Notes: generated by a model from the sequence alone, not told the origin. 64,000 bases of DNA from Pseudomonas nitroreducens NBRC 12694 (GCF_002091755.1 NZ_BDAI01000003.1:124001-188000); one strand, 5' to 3'; positions 1 to 8,343 are shown, counted from the first letter of the stretch. Made by a program: numbers and translations.

Positions 1-504
1 CTGGCGCGCCTGCGCTTCGACGGCACGCCGGCGCAACTCGTCGAGTCCACGCCCGCCGCCCTCGACGAAGCGGCGCTGGCCTGCTCGGCCTATCTGGTCG
101 GGCTGATGGATGCCGCCTTCGAACAGACTCGCGACTACCTCGGCGTGCGCCGCCAGTTCGGCCGCGAGATCGGCAGCTTCCAGTCGCTGCAGCACCGCAT
201 GGTCGACCTGAAGCTGCAGATCGAGCTAGCCCGCGCCATCGTCGGCGAAGCGGCCAGCGCCCTGGATGACGGTGCGCCGACTGCCCTGGTACAGCGCCTG
301 GTGTCCACCGCCAAGGTGCGTGCCGCCGAAGCGGCCATGCTGGTCACCCGCCAGGCGATCCAGTTGCACGGCGGCATCGGCTACACCGACGAGGCCGACA
401 TCGGCCTGTTCCTGCGCCGCGCCATGGTGCTGCTCAACAGCCAGGGCTCGTTGGCCTTCCATCGGGCGCGCTACATCGCCCTGCTGCATGCGGAGGTGGC
501 GTGA
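1..504 (+). CDS. Acyl-CoA dehydrogenase, C-terminal part (5' end outside window)
   Basis: The reading frame is open from base 1 to the TGA at 502-504, so the gene begins upstream. The visible 167 residues are the C-terminal helical domain of an acyl-CoA dehydrogenase: the segments RRQFGREIGSFQSLQHRMVD and QLHGGIGYTDE are family hallmarks contacting FAD. The stretch after the GGIGYTDE motif reads LLNSQGSLAFHR where catalytic MCAD-type enzymes have a YEGTSE-like motif, so the usual glutamate base is absent. With the second dehydrogenase at 1285-2430 it may form an alpha2beta2 enzyme like the ChsE steroid side-chain dehydrogenases (inference). I recall PA1020 in P. aeruginosa as the equivalent. 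The stop overlaps the next ATG by one base (TGATG). Confidence 0.9.
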   Translation: MARLRFDGTPAQLVESTPAALDEAALACSAYLVGLMDAAFEQTRDYLGVRRQFGREIGSFQSLQHRMVDLKLQIELARAIVGEAASALDDGAPTALVQRLVSTAKVRAAEAAMLVTRQAIQLHGGIGYTDEADIGLFLRRAMVLLNSQGSLAFHRARYIALLHAEVA

Positions 505-1268
505 TGAGCGAGATGCTGCTGCAGGAAACTCATGGTTCGGTGCGCCTGCTGCGTTTCAACAATCCGGCGCGGCGCAATGCGCTGTCCCCCGCATTGCGCG
601 CCGAGTTGCTCGACGCACTGCGTGAAGCGGACGCCGATCCCTCCGTGCGCAGCGTGGTGCTCACCGGTTCGGCGGAAGTCTTCAGCGCTGGCGGCGACCT
701 CAGCGACATGCACGTCACCGACCTCAACGCCGGCCGCATGCGCATGCAGAAGAACGCCGACCTGATCCGCCAGATGCTGCGCATGGGCAAGCCGATCATC
801 GCCGCCGTCGAAGGCTGGGCGGTGGGCGCCGGGCTTTCGGTGGCGCTGGCCTGCGACAGCCTGGTTTGCGGCGGCACGGCGCGCTTCGCGGCGGGCTTCG
901 GCAAGGTCGGACTGATCGCCGATCTTGGCCAGTTGCACACCTTGCCTGCGCGCATCGGCAACGGTCGGGCGCGGCAAGTGCTGATGTTCGGCCAGGTGAT
1001 CGAGGCCGAGGAAGCATTGCGCATCGGCCTGGTGGACCAGCTCTGTGCACCGGGTGCCGCGCTGGATGCGGCGCTGGCACTGGCCGCGAAGGTCGAGCAG
1101 CAGGCGCCGCTGGCGCTGTCGCTGACCAAGGCGCTGCTGGCCGATGGCCTGGAGCTGCTGCTCGAACGCGAAGGCGATTTCCAGAGCCAGCTGTTCCTCA
1201 GTGCCGACCACGCTGAAGGCAAAGCGGCCTTCCTCGAAAAACGTTCCCCGGATTTCCGGGGCCAGTAA
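504..1268 (+). CDS. Enoyl-CoA hydratase/isomerase family protein
   Basis: A crotonase-fold protein of 254 residues acting on acyl-CoA. The oxyanion-hole motif SAGGDL lies near residues 61-66 and GWAVGAGLSVALACD at 104-118. Aligned by eye with mitochondrial hydratase, the two catalytic glutamates are replaced by Ser112 and Phe131, while Asp140 in KVGLIADLG matches the aspartate position of PaaG-type Delta3,Delta2-enoyl-CoA isomerases. Isomerase or another crotonase activity is therefore more likely than simple hydration (inference). I chose ATG 504 rather than GTG 501 because GGAGG at 493-497 is well spaced for it. It is translationally coupled to the upstream dehydrogenase and 16 bases from the next gene. 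Confidence 0.85.
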   Translation: MSEMLLQETHGSVRLLRFNNPARRNALSPALRAELLDALREADADPSVRSVVLTGSAEVFSAGGDLSDMHVTDLNAGRMRMQKNADLIRQMLRMGKPIIAAVEGWAVGAGLSVALACDSLVCGGTARFAAGFGKVGLIADLGQLHTLPARIGNGRARQVLMFGQVIEAEEALRIGLVDQLCAPGAALDAALALAAKVEQQAPLALSLTKALLADGLELLLEREGDFQSQLFLSADHAEGKAAFLEKRSPDFRGQ

Positions 1269-1284
1269 TCAGGAGAACCGTGAC

Positions 1285-2430
1285 ATGACCGATTACAACG
1301 CCCTCGACGACGGCGAATTCCGTCGGCTGGTGCGCGAGTGGGTCGCCGCCAACTACCCGCAACGCATCCGCAACCCGGCCCACCGCCTGGGTCGCGACGA
1401 CACCTGGGAGTGGTACCAGGCACTGTCGCAGCAGGGCTGGCTGTGCCCCGGCTGGCCGGTGCAACACGGCGGCATGGGCCTGTCCGCCGGCAAGCAGTTG
1501 ATCATGATCGAGGAGATGGAGAACTACGGCTGCGCGCGACTGCCCGACAGCGGCATCACCATGCTCGGCCCGCTGCTGATCCGCTACGGCACCGACGCCC
1601 AGCGCGAGCGCTTCCTGCCGCGCATCTTGAGCGGCGAGGACATCTGGTGCCAGGGCTACAGCGAGCCCAATGCCGGCTCCGACCTCGCCAGCCTGCGTAC
1701 CGAAGCGGTGCTGCGCGACGGCGAATGGGTGATCAACGGCCAGAAGACCTGGACCACCATGGGCACCGAGGCCAACTGGATCTTCGTGCTGGCGCGCACC
1801 GAGCGCAGTGCCAAGGCGCAGCAGGGCATCAGCTTCCTGCTGGTGCCGATGGACAGCCCCGGCGTCGAGGTACGGCCAATCCTCAACCTCGAGCTGCAGG
1901 GCGAGTTCTGCGAGGTGTTCTTCAACGACGTGCGCGTGCCGGAGGAAAACCTCGTCGGCGCGGTCAACCACGGCTGGGGCATGGCCAAGGCGCTGCTCGG
2001 CTTCGAGCGCATCTTCCTCGGCTCGCCCAAGCAGGCCACCTTCGCCCTCGAGCGCCTGGTGCGCCTGGCCCGTCACCAGGGCCTGTGGGACGACCCGGTG
2101 TTCGCCCAGCGCTTCGCCGCGCTGAGCATGGACCTGGACTGCCACAAGGCGCTCTACGAGCGCTTCGCCGAACGCCTGCGGCGCGGCGAGGAACTGGGCC
2201 CGGACGTGTCCCTGCTGAAGATCCACCAGTCCGAGCTTTACCAGCGCATCAGCGAGCTCGGGCTGGAGATCGCCGGCGCGGATTCGGCGCTGCTCAACCC
2301 CTTCGCCGACGATCCCGAGCTGCACCCGGCGGGCATCTTCATCCAGTCGCGGCCCACCACCATCTACGGCGGTACCAACGAGATCCAGCGCAACATCCTG
2401 GCCAAGGCCGTGCTCGGCCTGCCGAGCTGA
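1285..2430 (+). CDS. Acyl-CoA dehydrogenase (second subunit of pair)
   Basis: Full-length acyl-CoA dehydrogenase of 381 residues that would oxidise an acyl-CoA to an enoyl-CoA with FAD and pass electrons to ETF. The FAD/substrate motif YSEPNAGSDLASL lies at 125-137, and the C-terminal YGGTNEIQR at 361-369 has glycine where MCAD-type enzymes carry the catalytic glutamate. Glu241 in GFERIFLG sits in helix G at the position used as base in isovaleryl-CoA dehydrogenase and ChsE4-type enzymes. Start ATG 1285 follows AGGAG at 1271-1275; an in-frame extension to 1144 would overlap the upstream gene and is rejected. Probably pairs with the dehydrogenase ending at 504; equivalent to PA1022 as I recall. 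Confidence 0.9.
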   Translation: MTDYNALDDGEFRRLVREWVAANYPQRIRNPAHRLGRDDTWEWYQALSQQGWLCPGWPVQHGGMGLSAGKQLIMIEEMENYGCARLPDSGITMLGPLLIRYGTDAQRERFLPRILSGEDIWCQGYSEPNAGSDLASLRTEAVLRDGEWVINGQKTWTTMGTEANWIFVLARTERSAKAQQGISFLLVPMDSPGVEVRPILNLELQGEFCEVFFNDVRVPEENLVGAVNHGWGMAKALLGFERIFLGSPKQATFALERLVRLARHQGLWDDPVFAQRFAALSMDLDCHKALYERFAERLRRGEELGPDVSLLKIHQSELYQRISELGLEIAGADSALLNPFADDPELHPAGIFIQSRPTTIYGGTNEIQRNILAKAVLGLPS

Positions 2431-2478
2431 TCGTGCGCACAACGAACCTCAAACACGAATTGATGTAAGGAACGAGCA

Positions 2479-3396
2479 ATGACCCAACGACTCAACGAAG
2501 GCAAGGTAGCGATCGTCACCGGCGCCGGTGGCGGCATCGGCCGCGAGATTGCCCTGGCCCTGGCCGACAGCGGCGCGCGGGTACTGATCAACGATATCGG
2601 CGTGTCCCTGCAGGGCGAGGGCGGCTCGGCTTCCCCGGCCGAGGAAACCCTCGGGCTGATCCGCCAGCGCGGCGGCGACGGCGCGATCAACACCGACAGC
2701 GTGTCGGACTGGGACAGCGCCCGGCGCATCGTCGCCAGCGCCATCGACGCCTTCGGCCGCGTCGACATCGTGGTCAACAATGCCGGCATCCTGCGCGACA
2801 CCATCTTCCACAAGATGAGCGCCGAGGACTGGCTGTCGGTGATCAACGTGCACCTCAACGGCAGCTTCTTCGTCAGCCGCGCCGCCGCCGAGCATTTCCG
2901 CGCACAGAACAGCGGCGCCTTCGTGCACATGACCAGCACCTCGGGGCTGATCGGCAACTTCGGCCAGGCCAACTACTCGGCGGCCAAGCTGGGCATCGTC
3001 GCCCTGAGCAAATCCATCGCCCTCGACATGCAGCGCTACAACGTGCGCTCCAACTGCATCGCGCCCTTCGCCTGGAGCCGCATGACCGACTCCATTCCGG
3101 CCGAGACCCCGGAGCAGAAAGCGCGGGTGGAAAACCTGCAGCGCATGACCCCGGACAAGAACGCGCCGCTGGCCGTGTACCTCGCCTCCGATGCCGCCAG
3201 CGCGGTCAACGGCCAGGTGTTCGCCGCACGCAACCACGAGATCTTCCTGATGAGCCAGAGCCGCCCGCTGCGCAGCGTGCACAGCGACAACGGCTGGACC
3301 CCGCAGAGCATCGCCGAGTACGGCATGCCGGCGCTGCGCGGGAGCTTCATGGACCTGGCGCGCAGCCCGGACGTGTTCTCCTGGGACCCGATCTGA
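2479..3396 (+). CDS. Short-chain dehydrogenase/reductase
   Basis: An NAD(P)-dependent oxidoreductase of 305 residues with the classical SDR layout: cofactor loop TGAGGGIG at 14-21, NNAG at 100-103 and catalytic Ser153-Tyr166-Lys170 (the YSAAK motif). In this cluster it probably oxidises the 3-hydroxyacyl-CoA formed after hydration. The tail after about residue 240 is longer than in a minimal 250-residue SDR, resembling the dehydrogenase part of peroxisomal multifunctional enzymes. TAAGGA stands upstream of ATG 2479. It lies 48 bases after the dehydrogenase and 19 before the quinone reductase gene, consistent with one operon. Substrate is not evident. Confidence 0.88.
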   Translation: MTQRLNEGKVAIVTGAGGGIGREIALALADSGARVLINDIGVSLQGEGGSASPAEETLGLIRQRGGDGAINTDSVSDWDSARRIVASAIDAFGRVDIVVNNAGILRDTIFHKMSAEDWLSVINVHLNGSFFVSRAAAEHFRAQNSGAFVHMTSTSGLIGNFGQANYSAAKLGIVALSKSIALDMQRYNVRSNCIAPFAWSRMTDSIPAETPEQKARVENLQRMTPDKNAPLAVYLASDAASAVNGQVFAARNHEIFLMSQSRPLRSVHSDNGWTPQSIAEYGMPALRGSFMDLARSPDVFSWDPI

Positions 3397-3415
3397 CCCT
3401 TCGGAGGACAGGCGC

Positions 3416-4393
3416 ATGTTCAAGACCCGATTCACCGAAACCTTCGGCGTCGAACACCCGATCATGCAGGGCGGCATGCAGTGGGTGGGGCGCGCCGAGA
3501 TGGCGGCGGCGGTGGCCAACGCCGGTGGCCTGGCGACGCTCTCGGCGCTGACCCAGCCGACGCCGCAGGCGCTGGCCGACGAGATCGCGCGCTGCCGCGA
3601 GCTCACCGGCAAGCCCTTCGGCGTCAACCTGACGCTGTTGCCGACACAGAAACCGATCCCCTACGCCGAGTACCGCGCGGTGATCATCGAGAGTGGCATT
3701 CGCGTCGTCGAAACCGCCGGGAACAATCCCGGCGAGCACATCGCCGAGTTCCGCCAGCATGGCATCAAGGTGATCCACAAATGCACGGCGGTGCGCCATG
3801 CGCTCAAGGCCGAGCAACTGGGGGTCGACGCGGTGTCCATCGACGGCTTCGAATGCGCCGGCCATCCGGGCGAGGATGACATTCCCGGCCTGGTATTGCT
3901 GCCGGCGGCGGCCAACCGGCTGCGTGTGCCGATCATCGCTTCCGGTGGTTTCGCCGACGGGCGCGGGCTGGTGGCGGCGCTGGCGCTGGGGGCCGATGCG
4001 ATCAACATGGGCACGCGCTTCCTCAGCACCCGCGAATGCCCGATCCACCCGCAGGTCAAGGCAGCCATCCGCGCCGCCGACGAGCGCTCCACGGACGTGA
4101 TCATGCGTTCGCTACGCAACAGCGCGCGGGTCGCGCGCAACGCCATCAGCCAGGAAGTGCTGGCCATCGAGGCGCGCGGCAACGCCACCTATGCCGACAT
4201 CGCCACGCTGGTCAGCGGCCTGCGCGGGCGCACGGTCTACGAACAGGGCGACACCGACCTGGGCATCTGGTCGGCGGGCATGGTCCAGGGCCTGATCGAT
4301 GACGAACCGAGCTGCGAGGAACTGCTGCGCGGCATCGTCGAGCAGGCGCGCGAGCTGATCCGCGAGCGACTGGAGGGTTTGCTTATCCAGTGA
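3416..4393 (+). CDS. FMN-dependent NADH:quinone reductase, PA1024-like (annotated nitronate monooxygenase family)
   Basis: A TIM-barrel FMN protein of 325 residues in the 2-nitropropane dioxygenase superfamily. The N-terminal MQGGMQWVG, then GVNLTLLP, HKCTAVRHA, GFECAGHPGEDD and the phosphate-binding IIASGGFADGRG and GADAINMGTRFL are visible. The P. aeruginosa homologue PA1024, which I recall in the same gene context, was characterised as an NADH:quinone reductase lacking nitronate activity, so the usual annotation is probably wrong here too (inference from family and synteny). GGAGGAC at 3401-3407 supports ATG 3416. The gene closes the acyl-CoA operon, where it might re-oxidise NADH or reduce a pathway quinone. 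Confidence 0.85.
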   Translation: MFKTRFTETFGVEHPIMQGGMQWVGRAEMAAAVANAGGLATLSALTQPTPQALADEIARCRELTGKPFGVNLTLLPTQKPIPYAEYRAVIIESGIRVVETAGNNPGEHIAEFRQHGIKVIHKCTAVRHALKAEQLGVDAVSIDGFECAGHPGEDDIPGLVLLPAAANRLRVPIIASGGFADGRGLVAALALGADAINMGTRFLSTRECPIHPQVKAAIRAADERSTDVIMRSLRNSARVARNAISQEVLAIEARGNATYADIATLVSGLRGRTVYEQGDTDLGIWSAGMVQGLIDDEPSCEELLRGIVEQARELIRERLEGLLIQ

Positions 4394-4448
4394 TTTTCCA
4401 TGTGGCGGCGTGGGAGCAAGCGTTTCTTCTGGAGGCTATGCGCGGAGG

Positions 4449-4567
4449 CTCCCTCTCCCTAACCCTCTCCCTGAAGGGAGAGGGGACTGTCCGGTGCAGG
4501 ATCACACCACTGCATCAGCCGGCACGGTCAGCTCCCTCTCCCTTCAGGGAGAGGGCGGGGGAGAGGG
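4449..4567. repeat. Composite GGGAGAGGG repeat, copy 1
   Basis: Two inverted CCCTCTCCC/GGGAGAGGG hairpins flank a linker that, read on the minus strand, contains CGTGCCGGCTGATGC and ATCCTGCACCG. The same linker recurs at 22364-22472, 55709-55841 and, diverged, at 60790-60922. It fills most of the gap between the quinone reductase and porin genes. It looks like a REP doublet (REPIN-like); no RAYT transposase is present in the window. Confidence 0.8.
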
Positions 4568-4632
4568 GCTCGTACTGACTTCCAGACAGCAGCGGCGCCG
4601 CCTTCACCTCACCTGACGAAGAGACAACAACA

Positions 4633-5883
4633 ATGAAAAATCTTCCCGTACGGGCGCTCGTTTCGAGCTTCGCCTGCCTGCCCCTGTTCGCCCACGCGGA
4701 CTTCATCGCGGACAGCAAGGCTAACCTGGAACTGCGCAATTTCTACTTCAACCGCGACTACCGTCAGAGCGGCGCCGCACAGTCGAAATCCGAGGAGTGG
4801 GCACAGGGTTTCCTGCTGCGCTTCGAGTCGGGCTACACCGAGGGCACGGTCGGCGTGGGCGTCGATGCGCTCGGCCTGCTCGGGATCAAACTGGACTCCA
4901 GCCCCGACCGCACCGGGTCCGGCCTGCTGCCATACTCGGCCAGCGACAAGCGCGCCGCCGACGACTACAGCGACCTGGGCGTGACTGCCAAGCTGCGCGC
5001 GTCGAAAAGCACCCTTAAGGTCGGCACGCTGCTGCCGAAGATGCCGGTGGTGCAATACAACGACACCCGCCTGCACCCGCAGACCTTCCAGGGCGGCCTC
5101 GCCGAGATCAACGAGATCGACGGCCTCACCGCGCAACTGGGCCAACTGCGCCAGGTGAAACAGCGTGACTCGACCAACGACGAAGACCTGTCGATGACCC
5201 GTGGCAACAAGCGCAACATCGTGCTCGGCAGCCATACCAGCAGCGACCGCTTCAACCTCGCCGGCGGCACCTACCGCTGGACCGACAACCTCAGCACCAG
5301 CTACCACTATGGTGGCCTGGAAAACTTCTACCGCCAGCACTACCTGAGCGTGGTCCACACGCTGCCCATCGCCGAGGGCCAGTCGCTGAAGTCCGACATC
5401 CGCTGGGCGCGTTCCACCGACGATGGCGGCAGCAACGTCGACAACCGCGCGCTCAACGCCTTGTTCACCTACCGCATCGGTGGCAGCGGCTTCGGCGTGG
5501 GCTACCAGCGCATGTCCGGCGACACCGGCTTCGCCTACCTGTCCGGCACCGACCCGTACCTGACCAACTTCGTGCAGATCGGCGACTTCGCCAACAAGGA
5601 CGAGCGCTCCTGGCAGGCGCGCTACGACTATGACTTCGCCGGCCTCGGCCTGCCCGGCCTGACCTTCATGACGCGCTACCTGCAGGGCGACCACATCGAC
5701 CTGCTCAACGGCTCGGGGCGCGGCAAGGAATGGGAGCGCGACACCGACATCGGCTACGTGGTGCAGAACGGCCCGTTCAAGAACCTTGGTTTCAAGGTGC
5801 GCAACGGCGCCTTCCGCAGCGATTTCGGCAACGACATCGACGAAACGCGGGTCATCGTCAGCTACCAGATGCCGCTCTGGTAA
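4633..5883 (+). CDS. opdD: OprD-family outer-membrane porin, OpdD-like
   Basis: A precursor of 416 residues. Residues 1-22 form a signal peptide ending in LFAHA before DFIADSKANLELRNFYFN, the usual mature start of OprD channels. The body has alternating beta-strand patterning and the protein ends in a terminal aromatic residue (QMPLW), the outer-membrane assembly signal. OprD-family porins import small carboxylates and amino acids. Its place after the acyl-CoA cluster, matching opdD (PA1025) after PA1024 as I recall, suggests it brings in the substrate of that pathway. It is separated from the operon by a 239-base gap containing a repeat, so it could have its own promoter. The exact paralogue assignment rests on synteny. 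Confidence 0.85.
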   Translation: MKNLPVRALVSSFACLPLFAHADFIADSKANLELRNFYFNRDYRQSGAAQSKSEEWAQGFLLRFESGYTEGTVGVGVDALGLLGIKLDSSPDRTGSGLLPYSASDKRAADDYSDLGVTAKLRASKSTLKVGTLLPKMPVVQYNDTRLHPQTFQGGLAEINEIDGLTAQLGQLRQVKQRDSTNDEDLSMTRGNKRNIVLGSHTSSDRFNLAGGTYRWTDNLSTSYHYGGLENFYRQHYLSVVHTLPIAEGQSLKSDIRWARSTDDGGSNVDNRALNALFTYRIGGSGFGVGYQRMSGDTGFAYLSGTDPYLTNFVQIGDFANKDERSWQARYDYDFAGLGLPGLTFMTRYLQGDHIDLLNGSGRGKEWERDTDIGYVVQNGPFKNLGFKVRNGAFRSDFGNDIDETRVIVSYQMPLW

Positions 5884-5954
5884 TAGTCGTTACGGGCGGT
5901 GGCGGTTTGGCCAGAATCGCCCTTCCCGTGGCGGGAATGTCCCTTTCAGCCAAA

Positions 5955-6003
5955 GTCTGAACCATGATTCACTGCTTTCAATGCAATGAATCAGGGTTCA
6001 GAC
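5955..6003. promoter_or_regulatory. Long inverted repeat abutting the TetR start codon (candidate operator)
   Basis: Left arm 5955-5971 GTCTGAACCATGATTCA and right arm 5987-6003 are inverted copies with 16 of 17 positions matching, separated by 15 bases. The right arm ends one base before ATG 6005, so no normal ribosome-binding site fits between. The position suggests an autoregulatory TetR operator, or an mRNA hairpin limiting translation. There is no T-run, so it is not a typical terminator. Confidence 0.6.
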
Positions 6004-6004
6004 C

Positions 6005-6688
6005 ATGGCCTACCGGCAAACCGAGGCACGGCTGCAAAAGGACGGCGAACAGCGCGAGCGCATCCTCGAGCTGGCGCTGGCGCGGGTTGCCGACGGCGGC
6101 TTCGCCGCGCTGACCATGCAGAGCCTGGCGGATGACGCCGGCATCGCTACCGGCAGCCTCTATCGGCATTTCAGCGGCAAGGGCGAACTGGCCGCCGAAG
6201 TCTTCGCTCGCGCCAGCCAGCGCGAGGTCGATGCCTTGGGCGTGCTGCTGAAGGATTCGGGCAGCGCCGCCGAGCGCCTGAATCGAGGCCTCCACCAATT
6301 CGCCGCGCGTGCCTGGGGCAGTCGTCAGCTGGCCTTTGCACTGATCGCCGAACCGGTCGACCCGGAGGTCGACGAGCAGCGCCTGGTCTACCGCGACGCC
6401 TACGCTGCCCTGTTCATCACCCTGCTGGAGCAGGGTATCGCCACCGGCGAATTCCAGCCCCAGCCGGTGCAGCTCACTGCCGCCTGCCTGGTCGGCGCCA
6501 TCGCCGAGGCGTTGATCGGTCCGCTCTCGCCACCGGCCCGCGCCGCGCGGGATGCCGGTGAATCCAAGGTTTCCCTGGAGGACGTCAGCGACGCCCTCGT
6601 GAACTTCTGCCTGCGCGCCGTCGGTGCGTTCCCTGCTGCTTTGCCAAAACCTGCCAGGCCCACGCCTGTGATGGAGGACCAGCCATGA
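6005..6688 (+). CDS. TetR/AcrR family transcriptional regulator
   Basis: A DNA-binding repressor-type protein of 227 residues. The N-terminal TetR helix-turn-helix spans about 20-65, with LADDAGIATGSLYRHF at 41-56 as recognition region. The C-terminal ligand domain ends in a proline-rich tail. The stop overlaps the next start (ATGA at 6685-6688), so it is cotranscribed with and probably controls the AidB-like gene. I recall PA3973-PA3972 in PAO1 as the same pair. The start at 6005 lacks a Shine-Dalgarno sequence and lies directly against the inverted repeat at 5955-6003. Ligand unknown; acyl-CoA or a related lipid would be usual for this arrangement. Confidence 0.85.
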   Translation: MAYRQTEARLQKDGEQRERILELALARVADGGFAALTMQSLADDAGIATGSLYRHFSGKGELAAEVFARASQREVDALGVLLKDSGSAAERLNRGLHQFAARAWGSRQLAFALIAEPVDPEVDEQRLVYRDAYAALFITLLEQGIATGEFQPQPVQLTAACLVGAIAEALIGPLSPPARAARDAGESKVSLEDVSDALVNFCLRAVGAFPAALPKPARPTPVMEDQP

Positions 6689-8334
6689 TCCCGCACCAGT
6701 ACGCCGAAACCCACGAAGTGACCAACCAGGTGCCGCCGCTGGATGGTGCCAACCTCTATCGCGTCGACGTACCGCTGCAGGAGTGGGTGCGTCGCTACGG
6801 CGGTGGCTTCGCCGAGCAGAAACTCGACGCCTATGGTGCGCTGGCGGGCGGCCCGCTGATGGCGGCGGGCTTCCTGGCCAACGAGAACAAGCCGGTGTTC
6901 AAGTCCCATGACCGCTACGGCCATCGCGTCGACCTGATCGAGTTCCACCCGGCCTACCACGAGCTGATGCGCGCCTCCATCGAGGCCGGCATCCCGTCCA
7001 TGCCCTGGACCGACCCGCGTGCCGGCGCCCAGGTTGCCCGCGCCGGCCTCAGTTACCTGCACAGCCAGGCCGAAGCCGGCACTGGCTGCCCGCTGACCAT
7101 GACCTTCGCCAGCGTGCCGGCCATCCGCCTGCAGCCGGACATCGCCGAGAAGTGGCTGCCGAAGATCCTTTCCACCCAATACGACCCGCGCAACCTGCCC
7201 ATCGAGCAGAAGACCGGCGCCACCATCGGCATGGCCATGACCGAGAAGCAGGGCGGTACCGACGTGCGCGCCAATACCACCCGCGCCTACCCGGTGGGCA
7301 TTCCCGGCCCGGGGCAGGCCTACGAGCTGGTCGGCCACAAGTGGTTCTGCTCGGCGCCGATGTGCGACGCCTTCCTCACCCTGGCCTACACCGACAAGGG
7401 CCTGACCTGCTTCCTGCTGCCGCGCCACCGCCCGGACGGCAGCCGCAACGAGTTCTACATCCAGCGCCTGAAGAACAAGCTGGGCAACTGGTCCAACGCC
7501 TCCAGCGAAGTGGAATACCGCGGCGCGCTGGCCTGGATGGTCGGCGAGGAAGGCCGCGGCGTGCCGACCATCATCGAGATGGTCGCCATGACCCGCTTCG
7601 ACTGCATGATCGGTTCCAGCTCGCTGATGCGCCAGGCGCTGACCCAGGCCGCGCATCACTGCGCCTACCGCCAGGTCGGCGGCCGCGTGCTGGCCGAGCA
7701 ACCGCTGATGCAGAACGTGCTGGCCGACCTCGCCCTGGAAAGCGAGGCCGCGCTGGCGCTGACCCTGCGCATGGGCCGCGCCCTGGACCACCTGCACGAC
7801 GAACAGGAAGACAAGTTCGCCCGCCTGGTCACCGCCGTGGGCAAGTACTGGATCTGCAAGCGCGCCCCCGCGATGATCAACGAGGCCGCCGAATGCCTGG
7901 GCGGCGCCGGCTACGTCGAGGACACGATCCTCCCGCGCCTGTACCGCGAAGCACCGGTCAACTCCACCTGGGAAGGCTCGGGCAACGTGCAGTGCCTGGA
8001 CGTGCTGCGCGCCCTGTCCAAGGAGCCCGGCGTGCTCGACGCGCTGTTCGCCGAGCTGGGAGACGGCCATGGTGACGCGCGCCTGGCCTCGTTCATCGGC
8101 AACCTCAAGGCGTCCTTCGCCGATACCCAGGACATCCAGTACCGCGCCCGCCAGCTCACCGAGAACGTCGCCGTCGCCCTGCAGGCCAAGCTGCTGCTGG
8201 AAGCGGGTAACTCGGTGGTCTCCGACGCCTTCATCGCCAGCCGCCTGGACGACGGCGGCCGCGTCTACGGCACCCTGCCGCGCGGCGTGGATGTGGAAGC
8301 GCTGGTGGCGCGGGCGACACCGCACCTGGCGTGA
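6685..8334 (+). CDS. AidB-like acyl-CoA dehydrogenase family flavoprotein
   Basis: At 549 residues it is longer than ordinary acyl-CoA dehydrogenases and matches the AidB architecture: an extended N-terminal region, the TGCPLTMTFA motif near 132-141, a FAD region with MAMTEKQGGTDVRANTT, and a C-terminal AECLGGAGYVED and TWEGSGNVQCLDVLRAL, where the glutamate of EGSGN is the canonical base. E. coli AidB has weak isovaleryl-CoA dehydrogenase activity, binds DNA and is part of the adaptive response to alkylation. Here the gene is translationally coupled to a TetR regulator and no ada-like gene is nearby, so a lipid or detoxification role is equally possible. Confidence 0.88.
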   Translation: MIPHQYAETHEVTNQVPPLDGANLYRVDVPLQEWVRRYGGGFAEQKLDAYGALAGGPLMAAGFLANENKPVFKSHDRYGHRVDLIEFHPAYHELMRASIEAGIPSMPWTDPRAGAQVARAGLSYLHSQAEAGTGCPLTMTFASVPAIRLQPDIAEKWLPKILSTQYDPRNLPIEQKTGATIGMAMTEKQGGTDVRANTTRAYPVGIPGPGQAYELVGHKWFCSAPMCDAFLTLAYTDKGLTCFLLPRHRPDGSRNEFYIQRLKNKLGNWSNASSEVEYRGALAWMVGEEGRGVPTIIEMVAMTRFDCMIGSSSLMRQALTQAAHHCAYRQVGGRVLAEQPLMQNVLADLALESEAALALTLRMGRALDHLHDEQEDKFARLVTAVGKYWICKRAPAMINEAAECLGGAGYVEDTILPRLYREAPVNSTWEGSGNVQCLDVLRALSKEPGVLDALFAELGDGHGDARLASFIGNLKASFADTQDIQYRARQLTENVAVALQAKLLLEAGNSVVSDAFIASRLDDGGRVYGTLPRGVDVEALVARATPHLA

Positions 8335-8343
8335 TGCAACGTT

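Noticed and set aside
3416..4393. Nitronate monooxygenase
   Set aside because: Sequence motifs and gene context match PA1024, characterised as an NADH:quinone reductase, so the default family name is probably misleading.
4449..4567. Repeated CCCTCTCCC units as a CRISPR array or as terminators
   Set aside because: Units are dispersed across the window, not regularly spaced, lack unique spacers and T-runs, and share linkers, so REP-type elements fit better.
6400..8325. A 641-codon minus-strand frame
   Set aside because: Antisense shadow of the AidB-like gene, which has clear family motifs.
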